Below the pieces are notes generated by a model, which was not told the origin of the DNA, made no database searches, and was given only the letters and a program-made list of their open reading frames with translations. A program made the translations under genes and the position numbers. Positions 18,021 through 27,168 of a stretch of DNA of 64,000 nucleotides are shown in pieces. The number at the start of each line of letters is the position of its first letter. Position 1 is the stretch's first letter. This DNA comes from Eubacterium sp. (GTDB lineage Bacteria > Bacillota > Clostridia > Lachnospirales > Lachnospiraceae): the NCBI GenBank assembly GCA_017634555.1, contig JAGBNF010000019.1, positions 1 to 64,000 on the forward strand, given 5' to 3'.

Positions 18021-19451
18021 CTACTTTGTATATGCACGATAAAGTGAGATGTGATCGAATATGGTTCTCCAGTTACCGTCCGAATTTGCCGTAACGCATA
18101 CATAATGCTTACCGCTGTCAGTTTCCAGATAACTTACACAGCAGAAGCCTGCCTCAGATATGAAGCCTGTCTTAGCTGCAACAACTCTTCCGTTTGTCTC
18201 ATAGGTTCCGATACGTCTCAGGAACCAGTTGGAGATATCCACACCTTCCTCATTCTTCTGAGTAGGAACAGTACGATACTGCTCTGTTGACATGGCATCA
18301 AGGATAAGCGGATTCTGTACTGCAGTTGACATAATGACAGCAATATCATAAACCGTGCAGTGATGATCCGGATCATAAGCACCTATTACATTTGTAAAAT
18401 GTGCAGTATCACTTATACCCATTTCCCATGCTCTCTTATTCAGAAGCTCCACCATATTCTCTTCATTTCCGGCAAGCATCTTTGTGAGTGCATAGTCTGC
18501 ATCAGCACCGGAACAAACCATCATTCCGTAGAAAAGATCCTTTGCCGGAAGTATATCTCCCGGAGTTGTACCAACCGCACTGAAGTTCTCTTCCTTTGTC
18601 TTCTGGATCTCTGCCTTGCCCATCTTATAATTGCGGCTCAGCATGCCCGGCGTCAGATAATCAGCCATGCATATTGCCGTAAGTACCTTTGACATGGATG
18701 CAGGATAAAGCACCGTATCAGACTCTCTCGAAACAATAACCTCATCGGTATCAAGATCAACAAGGATTATATTCGTACTGTATACGGCATTCATCTTGTC
18801 AGGGTCCATTTCAGACTCTGCTATCTCTTCCTTTACGCCCGGCTCATAATCGCCTTCGATATCCTCAGGAAGTATAACCTCTCCCTCAACATAAGGCTTT
18901 GCGGCACCCGGGATTGAATCAATTCTCAGCTGATTGTAGATAGAGAGATTCGGCTCCGGCTTCTCGATCGGCTCACCGTCCGGTCCGATTTCCGTAGTCT
19001 CCTCCTCGTCATCCTTATCATCAGCAAGAATAACCTCTATACCCTGAGACTCCATATAGGCCTTCTTCTCCTCAAAAATCTCCATATATGGTCTCAGTTC
19101 TATAGTATTATCTGTATATTCGAATTTATGATATGTGTAGTTAAATGCAGCATCGGCCGGAGTTGCTATAGGATTAACCCATTCCTCCTCCCAATACTTT
19201 GCTTCAAGCTCTTCAGGAGTAAGCTCTACTATCTCTTCCGTAGTCGGTGCTTCTGTGGTAGCTGCCGCCTTCTCTTCCTTTTCCTTTTCTAGTTCAGCTG
19301 CATGCTCACTGGCCTCAGCTCTTATCTCTTCCTGCTGCTTCTCCGAATATCTGTCGGAAAGGACCTTCAGCGAAAATAGGATAACTGCTACAAGTCCAAC
19401 GCCTCCTACTATAAAGAGTAAATATAATAAAAACTTCTTACCACTGCTCAC
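18021..19451 (-). CDS. Membrane-anchored D-Ala-D-Ala carboxypeptidase (S11 family)
   Basis: 476 residues. One N-terminal membrane segment (~residues 5-28) is followed by a charged coiled stretch and a Thr/Glu/Pro linker, then a spacer of about 150 residues. The penicillin-binding domain shows the catalytic SMSK (near residue 250) and KTG (near 426). The second motif, normally SxN, reads SGAD here, so the usual Asn is missing. S11 enzymes trim the terminal D-Ala from peptidoglycan stem peptides outside the cell. Its anchor is N-terminal rather than the usual C-terminal amphipathic helix. It ends the MoxR/DUF58/DUF4129-like gene run, consistent with envelope work. Confidence 0.88.
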   Translation of the reverse strand: MSSGKKFLLYLLFIVGGVGLVAVILFSLKVLSDRYSEKQQEEIRAEASEHAAELEKEKEEKAAATTEAPTTEEIVELTPEELEAKYWEEEWVNPIATPADAAFNYTYHKFEYTDNTIELRPYMEIFEEKKAYMESQGIEVILADDKDDEEETTEIGPDGEPIEKPEPNLSIYNQLRIDSIPGAAKPYVEGEVILPEDIEGDYEPGVKEEIAESEMDPDKMNAVYSTNIILVDLDTDEVIVSRESDTVLYPASMSKVLTAICMADYLTPGMLSRNYKMGKAEIQKTKEENFSAVGTTPGDILPAKDLFYGMMVCSGADADYALTKMLAGNEENMVELLNKRAWEMGISDTAHFTNVIGAYDPDHHCTVYDIAVIMSTAVQNPLILDAMSTEQYRTVPTQKNEEGVDISNWFLRRIGTYETNGRVVAAKTGFISEAGFCCVSYLETDSGKHYVCVTANSDGNWRTIFDHISLYRAYTK

Positions 19452-19475
19452 TTAACTATACCTCTTGATCTAATT

Positions 19476-20723
19476 TCAGCTGTTCTGCATCTTCTTAAGA
19501 TACTTAGGAGTCGGATGCACATTTCCATATCTTACTGCTTCATAAAGCTCTGTAAGCTCATCTATATCATGAGCCTTATCCGGTCTCAGCTCCTCATCCG
19601 CCCTGTTATACAGCTGTTTTATATCTCCCGTCGTATGATTTCTGGCAGGAGTATATTTCTTCTTAACCGATTGAACCCTCTTCTTATAGATACGTCTCGC
19701 CTTCTGCTCAGGTGTGAAGTATCCTTCAGGGGCTTCCTTAACTATCTTCTCCTTCTTGGTCTTGGACATATCAGGCTTAGGAATCTTTACTATGGCATCC
19801 CCTGCCAACTTAAACCTTTTTGTAAGAAGGTATCTGTAGATAGCTCTGAAGATTCTGATTATAACATATACCGCTATAGCAAGTACGATCACCTTCAGAA
19901 GGAAATATAATATATCATCAAGAAGACTCGGATCTTCGATAGTCTCCTGGATCATCATCATTTGTTCATTTACATCCTCGGAGCCCGTGGTTCCTCTGGT
20001 GAAAAGATTACCGATAACACTTATGAATACCGATATCATCTTGATTATCAGGACGAGAACCTTGAGCGACGCTGTAAGGAATCCCCAGAGGGCGTCTCCC
20101 ATACCCATCTTGTCTGCCAGAATTACCATGACCGTCATGATAGTAAAGATACATAAGACTATTACGGAATTCATCGGGATCATCTTATCGAGAGGAATTC
20201 CCGAGGTATTCTTAGTCGCTATGATATATTCTTCCAGATTCAGAAGATACATAAACAGGATATAAAGCAGATATATCACAATACCTATGATAAATGTTTC
20301 ATGAAGTAAAGTCGTATTCTTCAGATATACCGCATAGCCCGATGAAAATACCAGCAGCACAAATGACGGGAACGGCAGATCCGTATCCTTTGCCAGTGTG
20401 TATCCCGAAATTATATATCTTGCTGCTAAAATAGCTTCTATTCCGATTTCTATGGCGATGATCACGATATGCGAGATTTCCGGAATTATAAAGCATATGC
20501 CCACTATCATGGCCGCATGGATTATTATGATTCCAACAGCTCTCGATAATCTTTCACGGAAAATGTATGAGATAGCGATTGCTCCGAAGAGGATCAGATG
20601 CTCTCTCCATCCCGCTTCAGGCAGCTCTGCCGCATATACAAGCAGGTCAAGTACCACGAAGTAATGAAGGAACACCGAAATCATCTTGGTTATAAGGGCT
20701 GTAACCCTGATCTTATCAAGCAT
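19476..20723 (-). CDS. Multi-pass membrane protein, DUF4129-like
   Basis: 415 residues with about six hydrophobic segments in the first ~220, one more near residues 270-295, and a basic cytoplasmic tail. The end of the tail (IDELTELYEAVRYGN) resembles the C-terminal motif of DUF4129 proteins, which commonly sit in MoxR-DUF58 operons, often fused to a transglutaminase domain. No transglutaminase Cys-His-Asp core is visible here. Its start overlaps the DUF58 gene by 8 bases, so the two are coupled. The role is probably a membrane platform for the MoxR/DUF58 complex; the biochemical function is unknown. Confidence 0.65.
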   Translation of the reverse strand: MLDKIRVTALITKMISVFLHYFVVLDLLVYAAELPEAGWREHLILFGAIAISYIFRERLSRAVGIIIIHAAMIVGICFIIPEISHIVIIAIEIGIEAILAARYIISGYTLAKDTDLPFPSFVLLVFSSGYAVYLKNTTLLHETFIIGIVIYLLYILFMYLLNLEEYIIATKNTSGIPLDKMIPMNSVIVLCIFTIMTVMVILADKMGMGDALWGFLTASLKVLVLIIKMISVFISVIGNLFTRGTTGSEDVNEQMMMIQETIEDPSLLDDILYFLLKVIVLAIAVYVIIRIFRAIYRYLLTKRFKLAGDAIVKIPKPDMSKTKKEKIVKEAPEGYFTPEQKARRIYKKRVQSVKKKYTPARNHTTGDIKQLYNRADEELRPDKAHDIDELTELYEAVRYGNVHPTPKYLKKMQNS

Positions 20724-21834
20724 TTATTGGCACCTCCCATCCTGTGATATATGGCCTGTCGGCATCGTAAGGATAAGCGTCATAATAAGGAACCACCATA
20801 GTAACTCCGGCTCCCTGATTATGAAGGCGGTCAACCTTTTCGATCAGATCATCCTTATGATAGGATGAAATAATCAGATAATGTATGTTGTCAGACGCTT
20901 CCTTGGTTTCCTGATCAAGTCTGTTTAGGAAAGGCTCTATACCCAGTGTGTGCTTGATCTCCGTGAGGGCCTTATCTATCGTTATCGCGTGAGCCACATC
21001 GGCACCGCTTCCGGTATCCTTTATTTCACGGCCCCAAGTATCCTCAGCATTCACATATAAGGACACAGCCATCTTTGCATTTATGATCCTTCTGACACAG
21101 CTGCTGGCTATGGAGATTGCCTCCTCCATAAGTCTTTCAGCCTCCACCATGGAATTTGTATCGAGATTCAGAAGAATCCTAACCTCGCAGTCCATAGTAT
21201 AGCCTCGCACATTTACCATAAGCTCTCTGGACTTTGCTGACTGCTTCCAGTTAATGGCTCTAAGGCCATCGTGAGGCTGATACTGTCTTATTCCACGAAA
21301 AGTAAGCCTGTCCTCGATCAGGCTTCTTCTTGTTTCGATATTTCCAATTACTCCGTGGAAAAACATATTGAAAGGTACGTCTGTCTTCTTCTTTGGAAAG
21401 ACGTAAATAATGTCATTTTCATTGATGACCTTCGCAAAGGTCTGGGTCATGAAGAAATCCTTCACGATCATAGAAACGTTGTTGAGTTCAACAACACCTC
21501 TCTCACGTCCGGTAAAGGAAACCTTTCTCGTTACCTTCTGTCTTCCGTTAAGCGCAAATACCTCATTCTTATGGTACTTGTCCGTGATGGCCGCATTTTG
21601 CATATCATCGAATTTCAGGGATCTGTCCAGCGAAAACTTCATCTGAAATATCGGGAGCGGCAAATTCTTATCATTTGTCACCACCAGCTTCAGATCCGCA
21701 CTTTCGCCGCATTCTATAAAATCCCTGGAAAAACGGCATGTGGCATCAAGCCCCTTATCCCAAAAACGGACATAGAGGTACTTCTGAATAGCAAATACCA
21801 GAAATATGATTATTGTAGCCGTTACCAACTGCAT
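20716..21834 (-). CDS. DUF58-domain protein
   Basis: 372 residues. One short N-terminal hydrophobic segment, then an immunoglobulin-like region, then the DUF58 signature GIRQYQPHDGLRAINWKQSA and a von-Willebrand-A-like fold (ILLNLDTNSMVEAERL). DUF58 proteins travel with MoxR AAA+ ATPases and are thought to act as their membrane-side adaptors. Here MoxR is directly upstream and the DUF4129-like gene overlaps downstream, the classical set. The molecular role is not established in any close relative that I know of. Confidence 0.88.
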   Translation of the reverse strand: MQLVTATIIIFLVFAIQKYLYVRFWDKGLDATCRFSRDFIECGESADLKLVVTNDKNLPLPIFQMKFSLDRSLKFDDMQNAAITDKYHKNEVFALNGRQKVTRKVSFTGRERGVVELNNVSMIVKDFFMTQTFAKVINENDIIYVFPKKKTDVPFNMFFHGVIGNIETRRSLIEDRLTFRGIRQYQPHDGLRAINWKQSAKSRELMVNVRGYTMDCEVRILLNLDTNSMVEAERLMEEAISIASSCVRRIINAKMAVSLYVNAEDTWGREIKDTGSGADVAHAITIDKALTEIKHTLGIEPFLNRLDQETKEASDNIHYLIISSYHKDDLIEKVDRLHNQGAGVTMVVPYYDAYPYDADRPYITGWEVPINA

Positions 21835-21855
21835 AATTCAAACCCTCGCGCAGGC

Positions 21856-22809
21856 TTATGCCTTCCAATCCTCTACAGGTACCTCTACTGCATCCACAGT
21901 ATCCTTAACCAGTCTCCTGTTATCCTCAAGGTTTGTGCTTCCCGAAGAAGGTATGATCCTGTGTGCGAATACATAAGGTGCAAGGAATCTTACATCATCA
22001 GGTGTGACGTAATCTCTTCCCGAAATAGCTGCATAGGCCTGTGATACGCGCATGAGTGAGAGTGATGCTCTCGGACTTACACCGTAGAATATCTTGGCTG
22101 ACTTTCTGGTAGAATCAGAAAGAAGTGTTATATATTTCATAACCGCCGGCTTTACAGTGACTGTTCTGACTGCCTGTACAGCCTCTACTATGTCACTTGA
22201 CTTGCATATAGCATTAATCTCCTTCAACGGTTCACTGTTTATAAATCTTTCAAGTATTTTTGTTTCTTCATCAACTGTAAGTTCACCCATAGTGAGTTTC
22301 AGAGCAAATCTGTCGAGCTGAGCTTCAGGAAGAGGAAATGTACCGGTGGTCTCTATCGGGTTCTCGGTAGCTATAACTATAAACGGCTCACCGACCGACA
22401 TGGTCTCACCGTCTATTGTTACCTCTCTTTCTTCCATTGCCTGAAGGAGAGCACTCTGTGTTCTCGGTGTGGCACGGTTTATCTCATCTGCAAGAAGGAT
22501 ATTTGCGAAGATAGGTCCCTTAACAAGATGGAACTCATCATCCTTCTGACTGAATATATTAAGTCCTGTAATATCCTGCGGCATGAGGTCCGGCGTAAAC
22601 TGTATACGGCTGAACTCTCCGTCTATACTTGCTGCAAGAACCTTTGCCATTGTGGTCTTACCTGTTCCCGGATTATCCTCCAGAAGTATATGTCCTCCCG
22701 CAAGCATTGCCGAAAAAATGAGTGAAGAAACCTCTTCGCTGCCTATCATGACCGACTTGATATTATTGAGAACCTTAAGATACAGCTCTCTGATCTCACC
22801 TACTACCAT
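21856..22809 (-). CDS. MoxR-family AAA+ ATPase
   Basis: 317 residues, full MoxR length. Walker A reads DNPGTGKTT, Walker B LLADEINRATP, sensor 1 IATENPIE, with the pore-proximal GPIFANI and the C-terminal lid (GVSPRASLSLMRVSQA). MoxR ATPases are chaperone-like remodelling enzymes; with DUF58 partners they act on envelope or metal-containing targets. The AAGGAGAAGG ribosome site is strong. It follows the CoA-transferase by 42 bases without a visible terminator and precedes DUF58 by 21 bases, so it belongs to the same long run. Confidence 0.93.
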   Translation of the reverse strand: MVVGEIRELYLKVLNNIKSVMIGSEEVSSLIFSAMLAGGHILLEDNPGTGKTTMAKVLAASIDGEFSRIQFTPDLMPQDITGLNIFSQKDDEFHLVKGPIFANILLADEINRATPRTQSALLQAMEEREVTIDGETMSVGEPFIVIATENPIETTGTFPLPEAQLDRFALKLTMGELTVDEETKILERFINSEPLKEINAICKSSDIVEAVQAVRTVTVKPAVMKYITLLSDSTRKSAKIFYGVSPRASLSLMRVSQAYAAISGRDYVTPDDVRFLAPYVFAHRIIPSSGSTNLEDNRRLVKDTVDAVEVPVEDWKA

Positions 22810-22851
22810 TAATCCTTCTCCTTACTAACTCTCATTACATTTATAGATTGA

Positions 22852-24381
22852 TTATTTGATCAGTCCCTCTGCCACTTTGACTGGGAATGCCATCTGTGAC
22901 AGTATATCTCTTTCAATGTCTACCCCAGGATAAACCTCTATCAGCTCTAACCCCTCTTCTGTCAGACGGAATACGCAGCGCTCCGTAACGTACAGAACCT
23001 TCTGTCCGTTCTCGATAGCACGTTTTCCCGAAAAGCTGATGCTGCTTACCTTATTTACAAACTTCGGAATAGTTCCTTCCTGAATTATTGATACCGTTCC
23101 GTCATTATCCTCTACGAAAAGTCCCTTTGCCGTAAAGGAAAGACAGAATACGACTGTCGGTGTCTTGGCTGTTATATTTGCAAAGCCACCGATTCCGGCG
23201 TAAGCGCCCTCACCTCTGTGAGCGTTTACATTTCCGAACTTATCAACCTCAAGTCCACCCATAAAGCAGATATCCAGTCCGCCGTTATCATAGAGGTCAA
23301 ACTGGTTTGCCATATCATATACGGAAGCAGCTCCGATCATGGCTCCGAATACCGGACCGGATGCAGGGAAGCCTCCGACTCCTCCGGACTCTACCGTAAG
23401 CGTTATCTTATTCAGCATACCCGATTCCTTGGCATACTTCGAAACGCTTTCCGGAATTCCTATTCCTATATTTACGATATCATCCTCATGAAGTTCCTTT
23501 GTGGCGCGTCTTCCGATGATATTTGCAACTACACTGTTCTGTCTCTGTGAGGATGAGAGCCTCTCGATGATCTCAACCCACATATCCCACTGTCCCGATG
23601 GGATTTCAAAGCTACCTGTAAGGGCTTCGTAACCGCTTCCTATAGGTTCCTGCTCTACCACAACTATGGCATCTACCAGACATCCGGGAATGATGGCATT
23701 ACGAGGACGGCTCGGCTTTCTGACAAGCTTATCAACCTGAACGATAACCTTTCCGCCGTTTGCCTTTGCTGCCTGACATATGGAAAGAGCGTCTCCTGAC
23801 ATATACATATCATCAAAGGAAATGTTACCTCTCCTGTCAGCCGCTGTTCCCTTGATAAGTGCTATATCTATCTTAGGGAGCTTATAATATAAGAACTCAT
23901 CACCGTCTACTTCTACAATCTTAACTAATGAATCGTCCTTAGATATGTTATTGATTCCCGGTCCTTCGATTCGTGGATCAACGAAGATATCAAGACCTAC
24001 CTTCGAGAGTGCTCCCGGTATTCCGCCTGCCTGTGCTCTGATGGCATGGCTTATGCAGCCCAGCGGCAGATTGTAAGCTTCAAATTTATCCTGAAGAACA
24101 AGCTTCTTTGTACTGAGCATCGCTCCGAAATGTCCGCAGATAAGCTTATCTACGGCACCTTCACGGATATAGCTCTCAGCATTCTTATTCTCATCCCAGA
24201 GTCCGAAGCCTGCACTGGATATCATGGTAAGGTTCTTAGGTGAACCGCTCTCCTTATATCTCGCATATATAGCTTCGTGAAGCTCTACCGGATTTTCAAT
24301 TCCGACAAATGAATTTACACATATACAGTCTCCGTCCTGTATCAGCTCAACAGCCTCGGACGGTGTCATGATCTTAAACAT
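22852..24381 (-). CDS. Acyl-CoA:acetate (propionate-type) CoA-transferase, fused alpha-beta
   Basis: 509 residues with both subunits of a family I CoA-transferase fused in one chain, as in Clostridium propionicum Pct and E. coli YdiF. The alpha half carries FVGIENPVELHEAI and the GHFGAML region. The catalytic glutamate lies in LTVESGGVGG (near residue 329), matching LTAESGAIGG of Pct. Such enzymes move CoA between short acids (acetate, propionate, lactate, butyrate) in fermentation; the exact substrate cannot be read from the sequence. It is not the ~445-residue butyryl-CoA:acetate CoA-transferase type. It sits between surface-protein genes and MoxR, with no metabolic neighbours. Confidence 0.9.
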   Translation of the reverse strand: MFKIMTPSEAVELIQDGDCICVNSFVGIENPVELHEAIYARYKESGSPKNLTMISSAGFGLWDENKNAESYIREGAVDKLICGHFGAMLSTKKLVLQDKFEAYNLPLGCISHAIRAQAGGIPGALSKVGLDIFVDPRIEGPGINNISKDDSLVKIVEVDGDEFLYYKLPKIDIALIKGTAADRRGNISFDDMYMSGDALSICQAAKANGGKVIVQVDKLVRKPSRPRNAIIPGCLVDAIVVVEQEPIGSGYEALTGSFEIPSGQWDMWVEIIERLSSSQRQNSVVANIIGRRATKELHEDDIVNIGIGIPESVSKYAKESGMLNKITLTVESGGVGGFPASGPVFGAMIGAASVYDMANQFDLYDNGGLDICFMGGLEVDKFGNVNAHRGEGAYAGIGGFANITAKTPTVVFCLSFTAKGLFVEDNDGTVSIIQEGTIPKFVNKVSSISFSGKRAIENGQKVLYVTERCVFRLTEEGLELIEVYPGVDIERDILSQMAFPVKVAEGLIK

Positions 24382-24419
24382 AATTTTTCTCTCCAGACGG
24401 TTATTCTATATCTATTGGA

Positions 24420-25208
24420 TTATTCTATATCAAGTGAGTCAATGATACTCTCGATATCACCCTCATGTAATCCCCCGTCATAATCTGCAATGATTATGGT
24501 ATACTCATCTCCTTCGATCTGACAGTATACTATAGTTCCCACGATCTCAGATTCACCTGAAGTATATTCACCTCGAAGGACATATGCATTTCTGTCACCG
24601 ACTGTGATGGTATCTACATGCTGAACGTTGTTGAAGCCGCCTTCTGTAGCACCCTGAATACAGCCCTGAAGAGCTTCACTACTGTTAAAATCCACCACAG
24701 TTCCAACATACTGTCTGTTCAGCATGAACATTCCGTGATCCGTATAGAAGAAGTAGCACTTGTTTGCATCCGGTGCACTCGGACCGGACCAATTCTTAGG
24801 AAGTGTAAACTTAAGCCTCTCATAAACTATATCAGTCTCACTATCAGAAGAACCGACTATAGTACTTGTTGTCGTATCATCGCTGAGTCTTACAACTCCT
24901 GCACTTTCCTTAATCGCATCACCTGTTGAAGATCCCGAAGTCTTATCCTCCGAAGTCTTTTCAGCTGCCTCTGATGCAGCTTCGGTTGCCTTTTCGGTTG
25001 CAGTCTCGGTGGAAGCCTCAGTAAGTTCTTCACTTGCAGCCTCTGTTGCGGCTTCTGTCACAGCTTCAGTAGTTGCTGCAGTTGTTGCAGCCGGTGCCGG
25101 CTTCTTCTTATTCTTGGTGACCATTCCTATAACGAGCACTGTGGTAAGTCCAAGTATGACAATACCCAGTGCTATAGCTATTCCTGTAAGTAGCTTTGTG
25201 TTTTTCAT
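24420..25208 (-). CDS. Membrane-anchored protein with Thr/Glu/Ala linker, function unknown
   Basis: 262 residues. A hydrophobic N-terminal helix (~residues 8-30) is followed by KNKKK, then a low-complexity TEAATEAASE linker to about residue 105, then a globular domain of ~140 residues (FTLPKNWSG ... ADYDGGLHEGD). The helix-positive-charge order could be a signal anchor with either topology; the linker favours an outside domain. The end domain has the look of small beta-rich ligand or PsbP/DUF1795-like folds, but I do not recognise it. It starts 11 bases after the broken SGNH gene, so it is part of the same transcript. Confidence 0.65.
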   Translation of the reverse strand: MKNTKLLTGIAIALGIVILGLTTVLVIGMVTKNKKKPAPAATTAATTEAVTEAATEAASEELTEASTETATEKATEAASEAAEKTSEDKTSGSSTGDAIKESAGVVRLSDDTTTSTIVGSSDSETDIVYERLKFTLPKNWSGPSAPDANKCYFFYTDHGMFMLNRQYVGTVVDFNSSEALQGCIQGATEGGFNNVQHVDTITVGDRNAYVLRGEYTSGESEIVGTIVYCQIEGDEYTIIIADYDGGLHEGDIESIIDSLDIE

Positions 25209-25219
25209 CTCTAAATACC

Positions 25220-25855
25220 TTAACCTATCTTTCTTACTGCTTTACTTAGCTCATCTGCAAATACGGCATGTGCTTCTGCCGAAAGATGCAGTGAATCAAC
25301 TGTGGATGCTTTAATAAATTCTGCCGCATTGAAGAATATGCATCCGAATTCTTCCGCAACCTTCTTATAATACTTCGGAAACTACTTTGACCTTTCTATC
25401 GCATCCATATCAAAGCTGCCGTAAAACGGCGAATTCTTTATTCCCTCGCCTATCTCAGGCGGTGATACAAGGATGATCTTTGGAACAAAGCCCTGTTTAT
25501 CCTCTGTAAATTCGATTATCTCCTTAACAAGTGTCGCAGCTCCCCCCGCAATCCTTTCGGCACTCGCATTAAATACTGATTTCAGATCGTTGCTTCCCAG
25601 CATCATGATCACTATATCTATAGGCTTATGAGAATTAAGACATGCTTTCAGATAACTCTGTCCCGATTTCCAGCCCTCTATAGGATCCTCGAATACGGTA
25701 GTACGTCCGTTGCAGCCTTCCTCGATAATCTTATATTCATCTCCGAGAAGTGTCTGTAACCTTCCCGTCCATCTGATATCTGCCGGATAACGAAATCCGT
25801 TTTCCGGATTATATCCATAGGTATTCGAATCCCCGAAACATAAAACTGTTTTCAT
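25220..25855 (-). pseudogene. SGNH/GDSL hydrolase interrupted by an in-frame amber codon
   Basis: A 211-codon frame broken by one TAG at 25382-25384. The first 157 residues carry the catalytic block CFGDSNTYG (Ser9) and the GSND block. After the stop the same frame continues without any further stop for 53 codons and holds the last catalytic block, VDSLHLSAEAH (Asp and His), then ends with TAA at 25220. The shortened product therefore lacks its Asp-His pair and should be inactive. The codons around the stop (TCA AAG TAG TTT CCG) show no insertion or deletion, so a single substitution explains it. Relatives are lipases/esterases acting on acyl or acetyl esters. No restart codon with a ribosome site is seen after the stop. 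Confidence 0.85.
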
Positions 25856-25863
25856 TTCATCAC

Positions 25864-26961
25864 CTACTCTACATCCTCAGCTCCGCCGAGAATAAACTTC
25901 ATAACTACCGGATTATGATCCGTATACTGATACTGCTTATCAATATTCTGAACATATGTACACTTTACATTATCCGATACGATAAATCCGTCAAGGATAA
26001 CGGTAAAGCTGTCAGCAGAATAAGGAATGTCCGTATAACGTGTGGTTGAGATCATTCCGTCTGCGTAGTTGGTACATTTGCTGAAGCCCTGAGGAATTAT
26101 ATCGTCAGGGAAAGGCTCGCACCAGCTGTAGGATCTGTCTGTACCCGGATTGAAGTATTCCTTTGAATCTGTGGTGAAATCATGATTGAAATCTCCTCCG
26201 CAGATAACATAGTTACCCTTTTCATATTCAGCCTTCATATCAGCGAAAAGCATCTCCAGCTGTGCATTTCCCTGTGCAGCATCTGTTCCGTATGCAGAAA
26301 GGTGCTGGTTGATGAGTACGAGCTCCTTGCCATCCTCAACAGGAATTCTTGAAATGCTGTAGCATCTGTCGAGATCCAGAATCTTCTTTACGCCTGTAGC
26401 TATAGGAAGACTTCTTCTGAGTGATGATGTTATATCGAATCTGCTCTCTGTAAGGATTCCCGAATTGGAAGCACCGTGAGGCTCTGTGATCGGGTACATA
26501 AGATATGCAGAATGATAATTCTGAGCAAATACGTTGTCGTAATCGCCTGCTGCAGCAAACTTCTGATTGATGAGATTTCTCTGCTCAACCTGATAGCTTC
26601 TGGTTGATCCGATATCAACCTCCTGGAAAAGCACGAAATCAGGATCATAGGAAAGTGCTATATCAGCACATCCGTTGATACAGTTTTCAACGCTCTCCTT
26701 TGATGCTGCACGGCTCTCCGTACCTTCATCCATGAAGAATGTGAAATCCGGTGTATATGCACCGAAGCCCACATTATATGTTACGATGGTATATTCTTCA
26801 CCCGTCTTGGCTTTCTCAGTGACGCTGCCCTCAGGCTGAAGTGCCAAATTGTCTTCGATTCTTGAATATGTAAGGAAAACATATGCTACATATCCGCCTG
26901 CCACAAGAATAGCGAGCAGGATGATAAGCAGTAAAACTTTCCACCACTTAAGTTTCTTCAA
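25864..26961 (-). CDS. Membrane-anchored endonuclease/exonuclease/phosphatase-family protein
   Basis: 365 residues. The N-terminal basic MKKLKWWK and a hydrophobic helix (~9-32) anchor an extracellular EEP domain. Motifs of the fold are VTYNVGFG, VLFQEVD (metal-binding Glu), INQHLSA, GGDFNHD and YTDHNPV (catalytic His). The family contains nucleases, sphingomyelinases and inositol phosphatases; the substrate cannot be told. The start is a TTG with GGAGG 8 bases upstream; no nearby ATG has a better site. It appears to head the run that continues through the SGNH remnant to the carboxypeptidase. Confidence 0.85.
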   Translation of the reverse strand: MKKLKWWKVLLLIILLAILVAGGYVAYVFLTYSRIEDNLALQPEGSVTEKAKTGEEYTIVTYNVGFGAYTPDFTFFMDEGTESRAASKESVENCINGCADIALSYDPDFVLFQEVDIGSTRSYQVEQRNLINQKFAAAGDYDNVFAQNYHSAYLMYPITEPHGASNSGILTESRFDITSSLRRSLPIATGVKKILDLDRCYSISRIPVEDGKELVLINQHLSAYGTDAAQGNAQLEMLFADMKAEYEKGNYVICGGDFNHDFTTDSKEYFNPGTDRSYSWCEPFPDDIIPQGFSKCTNYADGMISTTRYTDIPYSADSFTVILDGFIVSDNVKCTYVQNIDKQYQYTDHNPVVMKFILGGAEDVE

Positions 26962-26976
26962 ATTTCCGTCCTCCGA

Positions 26977-27042
26977 TTATTCTTCTTCGTTTATATCTCC
27001 TGTAAGATTAAATCCCGGAAAAAGTCCTGTAAGATTATTCAT
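26977..27042 (-). CDS. Possible 21-residue leader peptide
   Basis: A very small frame beginning MNNLTGLFPG and ending INEEE lies inside the leader of the EEP gene; its stop codon sits directly before the EEP ribosome site. An in-frame GTG start at 27096 would give a longer form, but neither start has a good ribosome site. It could be a leader peptide or chance. Low confidence. Confidence 0.2.
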   Translation of the reverse strand: MNNLTGLFPGFNLTGDINEEE

Positions 27043-27107
27043 AAGGTTATTGTCGCCGAGTATTGATGAGAGGATTCCCCTTTCTTCAATACGCACAATT
27101 GTAAATA

Positions 27108-27136
27108 ATTATAGCACCCATAATTAAAGCTTTCTA
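27108..27136 (-). promoter_or_regulatory. Promoter upstream of the EEP-protein gene run
   Basis: Minus strand: TAGAAA (4/6), 17-base spacer, perfect TATAAT. The predicted leader of about 140 bases is long and includes the possible leader peptide. The remaining 27137-27168 stretch up to the GH32 stop codon shows no clear terminator. Confidence 0.6.
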
Positions 27137-27168
27137 CCTACAATATCTGACTTTTCACCCTACGATTT

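Noticed and set aside
25382..25384. TAG read as pyrrolysine or another recoded residue
   Set aside because: No recoding element or pyl genes are visible, and SGNH hydrolases have no known need for such a residue; a nonsense mutation is simpler.
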